Shown: positions 7,577 through 16,740, counted from the first letter of the stretch. The stretch is DNA of 64,000 bases from CAWIHS01 sp963836005 (GCA_963836005.1 CAWIHS010000002.1:1116001-1180000), one strand, 5' to 3'. Numbers and translations: made by a program. Notes: generated by a model not told the origin, from the sequence alone.

Positions 7577-8941
7577 ATGAAAGATCGTAATGCAGTTATC
7601 TGGACTCGTCTGGGGGCACAACCTGTCAAAATGGGCACGTTGAGTGTTACTGATGAGGAATCCCGCTTCACCTATGAGACAGGTTATGAAGAGACTAATC
7701 TACGAGGTCTCGGACTAGCTTACCCACCCAAAGAATTCACAAGCACTATTGTACGTCCACGTACCGAATATTTTGATTTTCACCCACCCATAAAATCCTT
7801 GGTGCCATCACGAGATGAGCGCAATTTTCAACGCGCCCTGTTATTAAAATATTTGGAAAGAATTAATGTTAAGCCAGAGCCGGGTTTTGATACAGACTGG
7901 AACATTCTTATCTATGCTGGACATGGCGGTATAGGACACCTAGATGTCTTTGCAAGTGATAGCGTAGCGGAACAATGGTATTCAACTCCTTCCAAAAAAG
8001 GACTTGTTGAGCTTGATGAAAAATTTGGGTTTAGCCTAAAAGAATTTATGATCTGGTTTGATGGTGATGCTGAAGTTCTCATCGATGTGCTCGGCCCTAC
8101 ACCTTCTGTTGGTGGTGCAATACCAAAACTTCCACTATCAATTGACCGAGGTGGCTGGGACGGCCGTATTGGTCTACCAACAAGATTTGGAGATACTGAT
8201 CGCACGGATATAATTCTCAAGCTTGAAAACACATCGCAGTATCCAGGCATTATAGAGTTAGAGGCGCTGGGGCTTGCAATGCATAAGGATGCTGGGTTTG
8301 AGGTACCTAGATACTGGCCAGTTAGGGTGAATGAATTGAATGCTATCGCGATCGAACGTTTTGACCGCATAGAAAATGGCGGCACTGTTTTTATGGAATC
8401 AATTTACTCCATACTGGCATCTGGTAATGAGAAAGTGACGAATCATTACAGTACGACTTATGATTTTATTGGAAAAGCCATAGATAACCCTTATGTTCAA
8501 TTGGTATCAGATCGCAAGCAAGCAAAGTTACACTTATTAGAGCGTTTAATAATGTCTATGTTAACGGGCAACAGTGATTTACACCTTGAGAATTTGTCTA
8601 TTTATGAGCGTGAAGGAAGACTAGCATTCAGCCCTGTTTATGACCCGGTACCTATGCGAGCATATTCAATACATAACGCCCTGTTTCCATCAGGTATGGG
8701 TTTTGGCGATTATGCTGAAGAAGTAGATGATGCAATTATAGACTTTAATACTGCCTACCTTCGATTTAGTAAAAACCTTGGCATCAGTAAAAACACAATG
8801 CTGAATTCTGTTGAGCGTCTTTTAAAAGCAACTGATGATTATGATAAGAGAATCGATGCATTAGAAATGCTCCCGCCAGAGAATAAAACCAGGTTAATTG
8901 ATGTTCACCAGAATATTAAAAGTAAATTTGAGAGTTTTTAA
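7577..8941 (+). CDS. hipA: HipA-like serine/threonine kinase toxin
   Basis: The 454-aa protein has the HipA kinase landmarks: the loop PSVGGAIPKLPL, a Lys-containing strand IILKLEN followed by PGIIELEALGLAMHKDAG, the catalytic segment GNSDLHLENLSIYE and FSPVYDPVPM for metal binding. HipA-type kinases phosphorylate translation factors such as glutamyl-tRNA synthetase and cause dormancy; the target here is unknown. All key motifs look intact. The stop codon (8939-8941) is directly followed by the left end of an IS at 8943, so the insertion spared the reading frame. Confidence 0.85.
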   Translation: MKDRNAVIWTRLGAQPVKMGTLSVTDEESRFTYETGYEETNLRGLGLAYPPKEFTSTIVRPRTEYFDFHPPIKSLVPSRDERNFQRALLLKYLERINVKPEPGFDTDWNILIYAGHGGIGHLDVFASDSVAEQWYSTPSKKGLVELDEKFGFSLKEFMIWFDGDAEVLIDVLGPTPSVGGAIPKLPLSIDRGGWDGRIGLPTRFGDTDRTDIILKLENTSQYPGIIELEALGLAMHKDAGFEVPRYWPVRVNELNAIAIERFDRIENGGTVFMESIYSILASGNEKVTNHYSTTYDFIGKAIDNPYVQLVSDRKQAKLHLLERLIMSMLTGNSDLHLENLSIYEREGRLAFSPVYDPVPMRAYSIHNALFPSGMGFGDYAEEVDDAIIDFNTAYLRFSKNLGISKNTMLNSVERLLKATDDYDKRIDALEMLPPENKTRLIDVHQNIKSKFESF

Positions 8942-8942
8942 C

Positions 8943-10109
8943 CTGTGGCTGGCGAATTCCTATTCTACACGCAAAATCAAAGAGATAACAATATTGAAAA
9001 TATTAAAATATTGGTCCATCATGTAAGTCATGAAGACATTATTCCTGCTTTCCATTCACTGTGTAGTACTCATTTTCAAGCTGCTTAAGCCTGGAGGTTT
9101 GAAAGCAGTGGCTGCGGAAAATCTGGCGATTAGACAACAATTGATGGTAGCAAATAAAGATCGGCATCATTCACCGCCATTAACTTCACTGGAACGCTTG
9201 TTATTTGGTTTATGGGCCATGCTGATATCCAAACATCGGATAGAAAAAATATTTATCATCATTAAACCTGCCACTATCTTGAAATTTCATCAGGCACTGA
9301 TTAAACGAAAATATCAGCAGTTATTTTCACGCAAAACACAATGCAAGCCTGGTCCCAAAGGACCATCACAAGAATTGATTGATGCTGTTGTAGCAATATA
9401 GCCTTACAAATCCATCATGCGTTTGGCATTGACATTGATAAAGACATCGTCAGGCGAATTTTAGCGAAACATTACAAACCCGGTCATAATGGTGGGAATG
9501 GCCCTTCCTGGCTAACCTTTATTGGCCATATGAAAGACAGTTTATGGTCTGTCGATCTCTTTCGTTGTGAATCGATCTCGTTAAAAAGTCATTGGGTCAT
9601 GTTGATCCTTGACCAATATTCACGGCGGATCATTGGTTTTTCTGTGAAATCCGGCTCGGTTGATGGTGTCGCTCTTTGCTGTTTGTTCAATCAAATCATC
9701 TCTGGAAAAGCCTTTCCAAAACATTTGAGTTCAGATAATGACCCGCTTTTTCTATTCCATCGATGGCAAGCCAATCTCAGAATTTTAGAGATTGATGAAA
9801 TTAAGAGTGTACCTAATATTCCCGTTTCGCATCCTTTTGTTGAACGGTTGATCGGCACGATCAGACGTGAATATTTAAATCAAATAATTTTTTGGAATGA
9901 GCGTGATTTACAAAACAAACTGGATGAATTTAAACCGTATTATAACACCTCGCGTACTCATTATTCTCTGGATGGTCAAACTCCGGAAGAAAAAGCAGAT
10001 GATCACCCTGCAGAAGTGATTTCACTTGATAACTATCGGTGGAAAGATCATTGTCATGGATTATTTGAAACGCCTATTGCAGCCTGAGATAGGAATTCGC
10101 CAGCCACAG
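8943..10109 (+). mobile_element. rve-family insertion sequence with perfect 20-bp ends, decayed
   Basis: CTGTGGCTGGCGAATTCCTA (8943-8962) is repeated in exact inverted form at 10090-10109. The 1167-bp interval holds one transposase gene, now broken. No target duplication is evident (flanks TTTTTAAC and CATCAATA). The identical ends suggest a recent arrival even though the gene is defective. Confidence 0.88.
9030..10087 (+). pseudogene. rve-family (IS3/IS481-like) transposase with internal deletion
   Basis: The first part (9030-9401) reads LLKPGGLKAVAAENLAIRQQ, then the IKPATILKFHQALIKRK segment and CKPGPKGPSQELIDAVVAI. The second resumes as QIHHAFGIDIDKDIVRRIL, continues through WLTFIGHMKDSLWSVDLF and HPFVERLIGTIRREYL, and ends in RTHYSLDGQTPEEKA. 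In relatives a short basic block (roughly KxRNPxFGCPRIA) joins the two; it is missing here and the frame shifts at 9401. DDE residues lie in the second part (VDLF, SSDNDPLF, FVERLIGTIRRE). Confidence 0.85.
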
Positions 10110-10111
10110 CA

Positions 10112-11266
10112 TCAATAAACTACTACCATAGACTTCATTTTACCATTCTTGATGGTGTTGACATACAGGGGGCGAATAGCTTTCCCATCCGAACGAATGC
10201 TGATTTTAGCCATGACGCCACTAATGTCCTGGGTTGAACGGATCATCCGGTTGATACATTCCCTGTCAGCAGAATTCTGACATCGTTCCATCGCATGATA
10301 TAAAATTGAATAACCTTCGGCTCCAAGAGCTACATATGAGTTTCCTACACCGGAATATAGAGTATTGTAGATACTTTGGACATTCTTCCAAAAAGTTGTG
10401 ACCGGAGGTTTACTGCTTTGAGCAAAAAAATCAGTCGCATAAAAACCATCGAACTGTTTTATATTTTCCGGGTATTGGGCTATTGCATTTGCCAACATAC
10501 CGTCGGTGCCCATCATATCAGGCGACCAGCTCATTTCCTCGGTTGCTTGCTCAATCTGTATAAGTTGCTTTATTCCTATGGGTAAATAGAGTAATTCAGT
10601 CCCTTTTTTACGAAGTTCTTCCAATATGGCTACATAATCCGTCTTACCCTGATCCAGCGTAATAATTCCTGTTATTTCCCCACCAATCGATTTAACTTTG
10701 TTTGCGAATACACTGCCCAGATACTTTGAATAAGCACTGTCAGGTTCAGTGAACACCGCAAACTTCTCGATGAGCAATTCATCCATAACAAACAGGGCGG
10801 CAACAGTTCCTTGAATTGTGTCTTCAACGCAGAGTTGATTGACAAAACTATTTTGTGCGGTAATTTCCGCATGGGTGGCAAGGAGTGCAATAATCGGAGT
10901 CTCATATTTATCTGCAATTGCCGCCACTCTCAACACAGCGAGGCTGCTCGATGCGATAATAATGGCCGATACCATGTCCTCCTTAACCAGTTTCCTTAGT
11001 GCCTTTTCCGTTAACACAGGATCATCATAATCATTCTCCTCTATCAGCTCAATTGCATCACCATTGGGAAGCAGCGGCTGCATCTGCATCACCGTTTTGA
11101 TCCCCTTGACACTTTCACGCCCCTGAGAGCCATTAGGCCCGGTGTACGGACCAATAAAGCCAACCTTGAACTCTTTTCCACTGGGCTTAATAGCGCTCTG
11201 ACGGTCACAGCCGTTAAGTAGAAGGGTTGAAGCAATAAAAACTGCGATATAGATGAATGTTTTCAT
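10112..11266 (-). CDS. Branched-chain amino acid-type periplasmic binding lipoprotein, orphan
   Basis: The 384-aa protein has a lipoprotein signal (STLLLNGC, acylated Cys at residue 20), then the Peripla_BP_6 fold: VGFIGPYTGPNGSQGRESVKG, an ALRKLVKEDMVSAIIIASSS strand and a C-terminal lobe with GTDGMLANAI. Such proteins capture amino acids or amides for ABC importers or act as sensors. No permease or ATPase gene is nearby. Its ATG overlaps the stop of the DUF389 gene by 4 bp, so it is translationally coupled to that membrane protein, which may be its partner. Confidence 0.8.
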   Translation of the reverse strand: MKTFIYIAVFIASTLLLNGCDRQSAIKPSGKEFKVGFIGPYTGPNGSQGRESVKGIKTVMQMQPLLPNGDAIELIEENDYDDPVLTEKALRKLVKEDMVSAIIIASSSLAVLRVAAIADKYETPIIALLATHAEITAQNSFVNQLCVEDTIQGTVAALFVMDELLIEKFAVFTEPDSAYSKYLGSVFANKVKSIGGEITGIITLDQGKTDYVAILEELRKKGTELLYLPIGIKQLIQIEQATEEMSWSPDMMGTDGMLANAIAQYPENIKQFDGFYATDFFAQSSKPPVTTFWKNVQSIYNTLYSGVGNSYVALGAEGYSILYHAMERCQNSADRECINRMIRSTQDISGVMAKISIRSDGKAIRPLYVNTIKNGKMKSMVVVY

Positions 11267-13155
11267 AATATATAGGTGATATTTACCCTGATAATCAGCT
11301 TCCTGGAAAAGTTGGTTTGAACCTTCTTACGAAATAAATTCATGTCATCACGATTGAGTTGTTCCCGCGCCAATATTTCCATGTTGATCACATCTTTTTC
11401 TCTTTTGTGGATCAATGTGGCTTTCTGGACAATAAGATATTTGCCGTTAACCAGAAATCGTTCATGCTGCCAGTTCTTTTCAACCACCAGCTTTTGCACA
11501 ATGTCATGGTAAGTTAAATACAGCGGGATTGAAATCATCGCCAACATCAATATAACAAGCCCTATACTTCGCTTGCCATGTACTGCTGCTGAGTAACCCA
11601 GCACTCTGAAAGTAAAGGTTGAAGCCAGAATAATGCCAATCAGATTGGTGAAAAACAGCAGAAAGGACTGAGCAAAGAAATAGGGATCCAGCCGGCCCAA
11701 TCCGATACCGGCTACAGCCAAAGGTGGCACCAGAGCCACCGCAATGGCCACGCCAGCCAGACTCTGCATGATTTCCTTGAATGATTTTGTGTAGGCTGCA
11801 GCCATTCCTGCAAAAATAGCTACACTTAGATCGAGCAAGCTCGGACTCAGTCGCGCGAGCATCTCGTTTGTCATCGGTTTATGGGGGAACAGCAGACTAA
11901 TGAGGGCCGAGGACAGCAATGCTATCATGACGCCTACAGTGATCTTAATTGTTGATTGGCTTGTCATTTTTTCATCGTGCCTCAGAAGGCCCATAGCCAG
12001 GGACACGATGGGTGTCATCAAAGGCGCCAGTAGCATGGCGCCAATCACTACAGAGCCGCTGTTCAGATAGAGTCCCACGGTTGCCAGCATGGTACTGAGC
12101 ACCATCAGCACCAGGTAGGTGGAATTAGTCTGAGCATCGTTACGCAGTGCCATGAATAAATCACGAAACCGCTCCTCTGAGGCATAAGCAAAAATAGGAA
12201 TATTTTTCTTCTTTAACTTTAACAGTTCATTACCGGCTGGCAGATTCCTTATCTCAACTCTTTCCTTGGGCGCTTCCTGTTTTTTGTTTTTTTTACACAG
12301 CGCAGCACCAACATTAATACGCATTGCTTGAGGTAAAACTTCACAATGTAACGGTGTCTGTGTCAGAGGCTCACCATCAATGGACACAATCAGCTGCCGT
12401 TCTGATGTTATGTCGATCCGACTGCTTTTGATATATCCGATGGTGCTGGGAATTCTGTTACGTTTAGTGCTCCTTCTGAGTGTTTCAGTCAGAAATCGCA
12501 GATAAGCCAAAATGGATAAGGGGGCGTTCACCACCAGAGAGATCATGCCGTCCGAAAAACTATTGTCGTGAGAGATCAATCTGGAAACAAAACTATCCTT
12601 ATGATATTGAACAATCATGCATCCACAGGCCGCAGTATTTATCTTTCTGTTGTTGGCAGTGGTGAAGTTAAAACCGAGTAGTCTGATACCTTTGAGTCTG
12701 TTATATATTTTGAATATTACTTTCCATAAGCTGTCATTCTCCAAGGAATCCAGCAGTGGTAGTCTGCCTATGGTAGCCTTGAACAACAGGATTTTACCGT
12801 TACATAAAATAAGATCCATGACCTGAACATTCTTTCGCAACGCCAAGTCAATGCTTTTTTCCAAGTCTTCCGGAAGATCAAAATGTTTTTTCAGGTTCTT
12901 TTGTGAATCCATCGGGATTATTCCGACGCTGAAACTATATTCCCTGGAAAACTGTAATATAGTCTTGATGGTTCCCATTGGCCCAGAAACCATCACATGT
13001 CCCACGCCCTCAAGCAATGCGTCGGTATCCTGTAAGAGCGTTTTAAAGGCAATGGGTGTGATCTCAACACCGAATGTGTTTGCCTGAACCTGTGCAACCA
13101 GTTTTTCGTTATCCTGCGAATAGACAAACAGTGCCGCGCTAACATGCTCATTCAT
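11263..13155 (-). CDS. Diacylglycerol kinase-like domain fused to a DUF389 membrane domain
   Basis: The N-terminal half (to about residue 290) resembles the lipid-kinase fold: ALFVYSQDNEKL, DALLEGVGHVMVSGPMGTIKT in place of the usual GGDGT loop, and a C-lobe with AACGCMIVQYHK and QLIVSIDGEPL. The C-terminal half (from about residue 370) is the TIGR00341/DUF389 domain with six or more helices, including NSGSVVIGAMLLAPLMTPIV and ALVPPLAVAGIGLG. I take the ATG at 13155; an in-frame TTG start at 13227 is possible. The GGDGT signature is not intact, so kinase activity is doubtful. It is coupled to the binding lipoprotein downstream. Confidence 0.75.
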   Translation of the reverse strand: MNEHVSAALFVYSQDNEKLVAQVQANTFGVEITPIAFKTLLQDTDALLEGVGHVMVSGPMGTIKTILQFSREYSFSVGIIPMDSQKNLKKHFDLPEDLEKSIDLALRKNVQVMDLILCNGKILLFKATIGRLPLLDSLENDSLWKVIFKIYNRLKGIRLLGFNFTTANNRKINTAACGCMIVQYHKDSFVSRLISHDNSFSDGMISLVVNAPLSILAYLRFLTETLRRSTKRNRIPSTIGYIKSSRIDITSERQLIVSIDGEPLTQTPLHCEVLPQAMRINVGAALCKKNKKQEAPKERVEIRNLPAGNELLKLKKKNIPIFAYASEERFRDLFMALRNDAQTNSTYLVLMVLSTMLATVGLYLNSGSVVIGAMLLAPLMTPIVSLAMGLLRHDEKMTSQSTIKITVGVMIALLSSALISLLFPHKPMTNEMLARLSPSLLDLSVAIFAGMAAAYTKSFKEIMQSLAGVAIAVALVPPLAVAGIGLGRLDPYFFAQSFLLFFTNLIGIILASTFTFRVLGYSAAVHGKRSIGLVILMLAMISIPLYLTYHDIVQKLVVEKNWQHERFLVNGKYLIVQKATLIHKREKDVINMEILAREQLNRDDMNLFRKKVQTNFSRKLIIRVNITYIL

Positions 13156-13227
13156 GAAAGTACACCCATGATTTTGAAACGGTTTCCAAAAAACAGTGAA
13201 AAAGAGGAAAGGATCCCAACTTTTCAA

Positions 13228-13703
13228 ATATTATTTTTTCCAATATCCCTATCTACATCCGGTGGGCTTGTTATGCAGAATTAATAATTCCTTAACAGTA
13301 TGGGCAAGGATTACGTCACTGTATAATAAGTGGTTGACGTAAAAAATTATCGACAAAGGAGACAGGAAAAATTCAGCTATTTTTAAAAATGGCTTTTCAG
13401 TCCGTAAACATCAGATCGGCTTGGGTCTAAAGCCATGGGATATCTCGGCGAATTTCTGTTCTGTGCTGACGGGGTACAAAATATAAGCCCGGCAGATTAT
13501 GAGAGACAGACAATCGGACTTAACTAATAGCCCACTTTTTCGGGACAAAAACAGAGAGCTGACCTTTAAAATTTTATGTATGTTTAATATTATATATTAA
13601 AATAGAAATTTTTGGATCTTCCTCATCTGTCCGTTTTTGCTGAACTCCAGGCAGTCGATTAGTCCATTACTTGCGGCAGGCATATGAAAAGGAAGTAGCT
13701 TAG
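13228..13703. other. Intergenic stretch, no gene seen
   Basis: This gap lies between two divergent genes (DUF389 fusion on minus, DUF429 on plus) and should hold both promoters. It is AT-rich. I saw no RNA gene, repeat or convincing promoter pair. Confidence 0.4.
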
Positions 13704-14534
13704 ATGGAAGTTATCGGAGCTGATTTTACCAGTAGCCCTCGTGGCGCCAAACCTATTACGAAGGTGTGTTGTCAGCTGGAAGATGGGCTGTTACAGATAG
13801 ATAATTTTGAAGACATTACTTCCTTCGATGGATTCGAGGATGTATTGCATAGACCGGGTCCTTGGGTAGCAGGCTTAGATTTCCCTTTTGGGCAGTCCCG
13901 AAAATTGATTACCAATCTGGGCTGGCCGCTTTCCTGGAGTGGTTATGTTGAAGTGGTTGATGGACTGAGCCGCGAGGAGTTTGTTGAGGTGCTTGAGTCA
14001 TACAAGGAAAATCGTCCCGAGGGGGATAAGGAGCATCGCCGGGTAACTGATCATTTATCAGGGGCAATAAGTCCACAGAAGCTTTACGGTGTGCCGGTTG
14101 GCAAGATGTTCTATGAAGGAGCCAGGCGGCTGCTGCAATCTCAGGCGAATATTGTTCCTGTTCGGCCCACTTCAGACAACAGGGTAATTGTTGAGGCTTA
14201 TCCCGCGCTGGTGGCACGGCGGTGGAAGGGAGGCGATGGATATAAATCGGACACTAGAAAAAAACAAAGTGAAGCACATAAGCTCGCGAGAAAGCGAATT
14301 CTCGAAGGTCTTGTGTCAGAGCAGTTCCGTGAAATCTATGGATATAAGCTGAGGCTTTCCAGGTCTGATCTGGACAGAATGATCGATGACCCAACCGGTG
14401 ACCAATTGGATGCGGTGTTGTGTGCAGTCCAGGCAGCATGGGCTTGGCTGCGGTGTAAAGAAGGATATGGAGTGCCAGAGGATGTGGATCGGTTGGAGGG
14501 CTGGATTGTAGATCCAGCGTTGATTGCATCATGA
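13704..14534 (+). CDS. DUF429 predicted RNase H-like nuclease
   Basis: The 276-aa protein opens with MEVIGADFTSSPRGAKPI, an RNase H-type first strand with a putative catalytic Asp at residue 6, then WVAGLDFPFGQSRKL (second Asp), VIVEAYPALVAR (Glu) and DDPTGDQLDAVLCAVQAAWAW (Asp pair), the conserved acidic set of DUF429 proteins. The family is a predicted nuclease without a firm substrate. The stop codon overlaps the ATG of an hsdR-like fragment (ATGA), so the two belonged to one operon. Start chosen at ATG 13704 after a purine-rich AAAAGGAAG. Confidence 0.78.
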   Translation: MEVIGADFTSSPRGAKPITKVCCQLEDGLLQIDNFEDITSFDGFEDVLHRPGPWVAGLDFPFGQSRKLITNLGWPLSWSGYVEVVDGLSREEFVEVLESYKENRPEGDKEHRRVTDHLSGAISPQKLYGVPVGKMFYEGARRLLQSQANIVPVRPTSDNRVIVEAYPALVARRWKGGDGYKSDTRKKQSEAHKLARKRILEGLVSEQFREIYGYKLRLSRSDLDRMIDDPTGDQLDAVLCAVQAAWAWLRCKEGYGVPEDVDRLEGWIVDPALIAS

Positions 14535-14650
14535 CTTCCGGTCAATATTCCGAAGATGTTCTTGTCGAACAACCTGCCATTAAGCTGTTTCAAGGGCTCG
14601 GTTGGGAAACTCTCAATGGTTTTAATGAAAATGCGTCGATTAAAGGCTGA
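14531..14650 (+). pseudogene. Type I restriction enzyme HsdR N-terminal fragment
   Basis: The frame reads MTSGQYSEDVLVEQPAIKLF followed by GLGWETLNGF, the characteristic beginning of HsdR-type restriction subunits, then loses similarity at the IS3 debris and stops at 14648-14650. About 30 codons of a protein of around 1000 aa remain. The ATG overlaps the stop of the DUF429 gene, so translation was coupled. No hsdM or hsdS is in the window. Confidence 0.75.
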
Positions 14651-15062
14651 GAATAAGCACTTGCAGGAGGAAGTTGCACTGCTAAAAAAGGCATCACAGT
14701 ACTTCGCGAAGCACCTCAAGTGAAGTACGAATTTATTTTAAACAACCAACACTGTGGTTCTATTTCAGCCTGGTGTTGGGTACTTGATGTCTCCAGGCAA
14801 GGCTTTTATTCCTGGTGTAAACGTCCAATGAGCCCAGGGATGCAGTTAAACAACCCACTGGATATAAAGATACAGCAAATCTTTGAACGACATAAAGCCC
14901 GTTATGGTGCACGACGCATTACTGAGGATCTTAAAGCGGATGGTGAACAGGTGAGTAAAAATCGTGTTGCTCGCCGCATGAAAGTCTTAAATTTAAAGGC
15001 CAAACAAGCCAGGAAGTTTAAAGTTACTAGGATAGCCAGCATAATAAACCAGTTGCACCTAA
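14625..15062 (+). pseudogene. IS3-family element remnant (orfA tail and orfB head)
   Basis: 14625-14723 codes RRLKAENKHLQEEVALLKKA..YFAKHLK, the leucine-zipper tail of an OrfA. From 14720 a GTG-started frame gives orfB: KYEFILNNQHCGSISAWCWV, LDVSRQGFYSW, HKARYGARRITEDL and VSKNRVARRMKVLNLKAK. A single-base frameshift near 15035 follows: reading the other frame gives DSQHNKPVAPNR, the normal continuation. The catalytic core is missing. It truncates the hsdR gene and itself carries the MITE at 15071. Confidence 0.8.
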
Positions 15063-15163
15063 CCGTAGTGGTAACTTCTCAATAAGTCCATGCAGTTTAA
15101 GTTCCTTCCCCCTGACAGGGGGAGGGGATCTTGCACGGACTTATTGAGATGTTACCCGTAGTG
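15063..15163. mobile_element. MITE family 1, short copy, with 8-bp target duplication
   Basis: The element (15071-15155) starts GTAACTTCTCAATAAGTCC and ends with the inverted copy GGACTTATTGAGATGTTAC. CCGTAGTG lies on both sides (15063-15070 and 15156-15163), a clean 8-bp target duplication. The inside is a REP-like hairpin, shorter by about 70 bp than the copies at 53698 and 57438. GTAA ends plus 8-bp duplications are typical of the IS66 family, so an IS66 transposase may mobilise it. Confidence 0.88.
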
Positions 15164-15260
15164 CAGGCAACTGCTGGATAAGGCTGGCGATCTAGTTGAG
15201 GTAAACAGGATGGAAGATCCGAATTATCATGTGGCGGATGACAAGCTGGCTCTATGCTGA
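15164..15260 (+). pseudogene. Possible C-terminal fragment of an unknown gene
   Basis: A frame after the MITE reads RQLLDKAGDLVEVNRMEDP then YHVADDKLALC and stops at TGA 15258-15260, just before a terminator. It looks protein-like but has no start. It may be the far end of a gene interrupted by the IS3 debris. I do not recognise it. Confidence 0.3.
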
Positions 15261-15280
15261 CTAATTTAAGTTTATTATGA

Positions 15281-15312
15281 AAAAGCCCTGAACGATGTTC
15301 AGGGCTTTTTTT
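15281..15312. terminator. Bidirectional rho-independent terminator
   Basis: AAAAGCCCTGAAC (15281-15293) pairs with GTTCAGGGCTTTT (15297-15309) over a 3-base loop, with A-tracts and T-tracts on both sides. It can end transcription of the leftward yihY gene and of anything coming from the left. Confidence 0.9.
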
Positions 15313-15347
15313 ATGCGATTCTTTTCTTGCACCGTAGATAAAAAAGT

Positions 15348-16661
15348 TTAAAGCAGATCTTTAAGGCTTTTTCCCTTAGTGGCTTCGGTGACTGATTTTT
15401 CAATATCGAGTATTACTTTATCCACCTTATCTACGGCACTCACATCATCAGGGCGCAGGTTAGTGCATTCCTCTGCGTTACGTGCTGCATTCAACACCAT
15501 ATCGATCGTAATATTCTCCAGCGACTGAGTGGGCAGGTATTGCTGTTTTTTTTCACCGGTGATGGTAAGTAGTTTGTTTGCGGTCAGGGTAGACATGATT
15601 AACTTCAGTGCCGGTTCTGAGATGTTTGTTTTCTTCACCAGTGTCTTCACGGTCCACGGTGGTTCGTTGTGGTGGAAATTGGTAGCGATGAGCTGCATCA
15701 CCGTGAGTGCCAGTTTCTCCCGAAGACGGCAGCTCAGGCGGAAGACCTGTGATTTATCACTGATACGATCCTGATTCTGGTGGTAATAGGATATGGACGC
15801 ACCGGTTAACACGATAAGCCAGCTGACGTAGATCCATATCATGAAGATGATCAGGATAGCGAAGGTCGAATAGATCGCAGTATAGTTTGTGGAGTTCACG
15901 ATGAACGCAGTGAACAGTGCACCGATCAGTTTCCATAAGATAGTAGCGACTATGGCACCATATAATGCCGATAGAATTCGTACTTTCGTATTTGGTATCA
16001 GAGCATAGATCAATGTGAATGTGATGATGGTCAGGATGTATGGAACAAGCTCGCCGGCGAACAGCAGTATGGTGCCGAATGGTTCGATGGCTGAGACCTT
16101 ATCGAGTACCGTCGATGAGTTGAATGAAGCGGTAACCCCTGCGGCAGTAAACAGTAACAACGGACCGATCAGGATCACGCTCAGATAATTACTGAAGCGT
16201 TGAACTATGTTGCGTGTGACAGTGATACGCCAGGTGAAGTTGAAAGCGCTTTCGATTTTTTTTACCAGGGACAGCACAGTGACGATAAGGAATAACGTGC
16301 CGACTGAACCTAATATACCGACTTTCATGTTGTCGACGAAAGAGATGATCTGCTGGCTGACCTGCAGGCCTTTTTCACCGAGCGGTTCTAACAGACTTAC
16401 CAGAGCGGGTTCAAGCTGGTTGTGTGCACCGAAGCCTTTCAATACAGAAAAACTGACAGCGAGAAGCGGCACGATGGATAACAGGGTGGTGTAGACCAGG
16501 CTCATTGCACGCAGAGATGGCAGGCCGCCGCTCAGGTCACGTGCCGTACCGTAGAATATCCTCAATGCGCGTATTGATAGTGCCTGGAACTTATTAACCT
16601 CTTTCAGGTTTATGTCCCATAGCAGGTGAGTGAGTTTTTCCTGAAGTTCGGCAAACATCAT
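15348..16661 (-). CDS. YihY/BrkB-family inner membrane protein with C-terminal winged helix
   Basis: The 437-aa protein has the YihY domain with six membrane helices: GLPSLRAMSLVYTTLLSIVP, LGSVGTLFLIVTVLSLV, FSNYLSVILIGPLLL, VPYILTIITFTLIYALIPNT, ILSALYGAIVATILWKLIG and IYSTFAILIIFMIWIYVSWL. Residues about 320-400 (PPWTVKTLVKKTNISEP..LIMSTLTANKLL) look like a winged helix, found in the long form of the family. The function is not settled; RNase BN was an early misassignment. The T-rich hairpin at 15281-15312 is its terminator. Confidence 0.88.
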   Translation of the reverse strand: MMFAELQEKLTHLLWDINLKEVNKFQALSIRALRIFYGTARDLSGGLPSLRAMSLVYTTLLSIVPLLAVSFSVLKGFGAHNQLEPALVSLLEPLGEKGLQVSQQIISFVDNMKVGILGSVGTLFLIVTVLSLVKKIESAFNFTWRITVTRNIVQRFSNYLSVILIGPLLLFTAAGVTASFNSSTVLDKVSAIEPFGTILLFAGELVPYILTIITFTLIYALIPNTKVRILSALYGAIVATILWKLIGALFTAFIVNSTNYTAIYSTFAILIIFMIWIYVSWLIVLTGASISYYHQNQDRISDKSQVFRLSCRLREKLALTVMQLIATNFHHNEPPWTVKTLVKKTNISEPALKLIMSTLTANKLLTITGEKKQQYLPTQSLENITIDMVLNAARNAEECTNLRPDDVSAVDKVDKVILDIEKSVTEATKGKSLKDLL

Positions 16662-16710
16662 CGATTAACGCTTATTGACTGACTTCACGCTGTTTTAAGC
16701 GCTATTCCTG

Positions 16711-16740
16711 ATTGCGGGAGTGCTGCGTAGCCCGCACCGC
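16711..16740. other. Hairpin sharing its loop with the attC at 999-1060
   Basis: GCGGG..CCCGC encloses AGTGCTGCGTAG. The run GAGTGCTGCGTAGCC (16718-16732) differs by one base from GAGTGCTACGTAGCC inside the attC at 1025-1039, while the stem arms differ. It may be a relic of an attC or of a common palindromic repeat. Confidence 0.35.
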
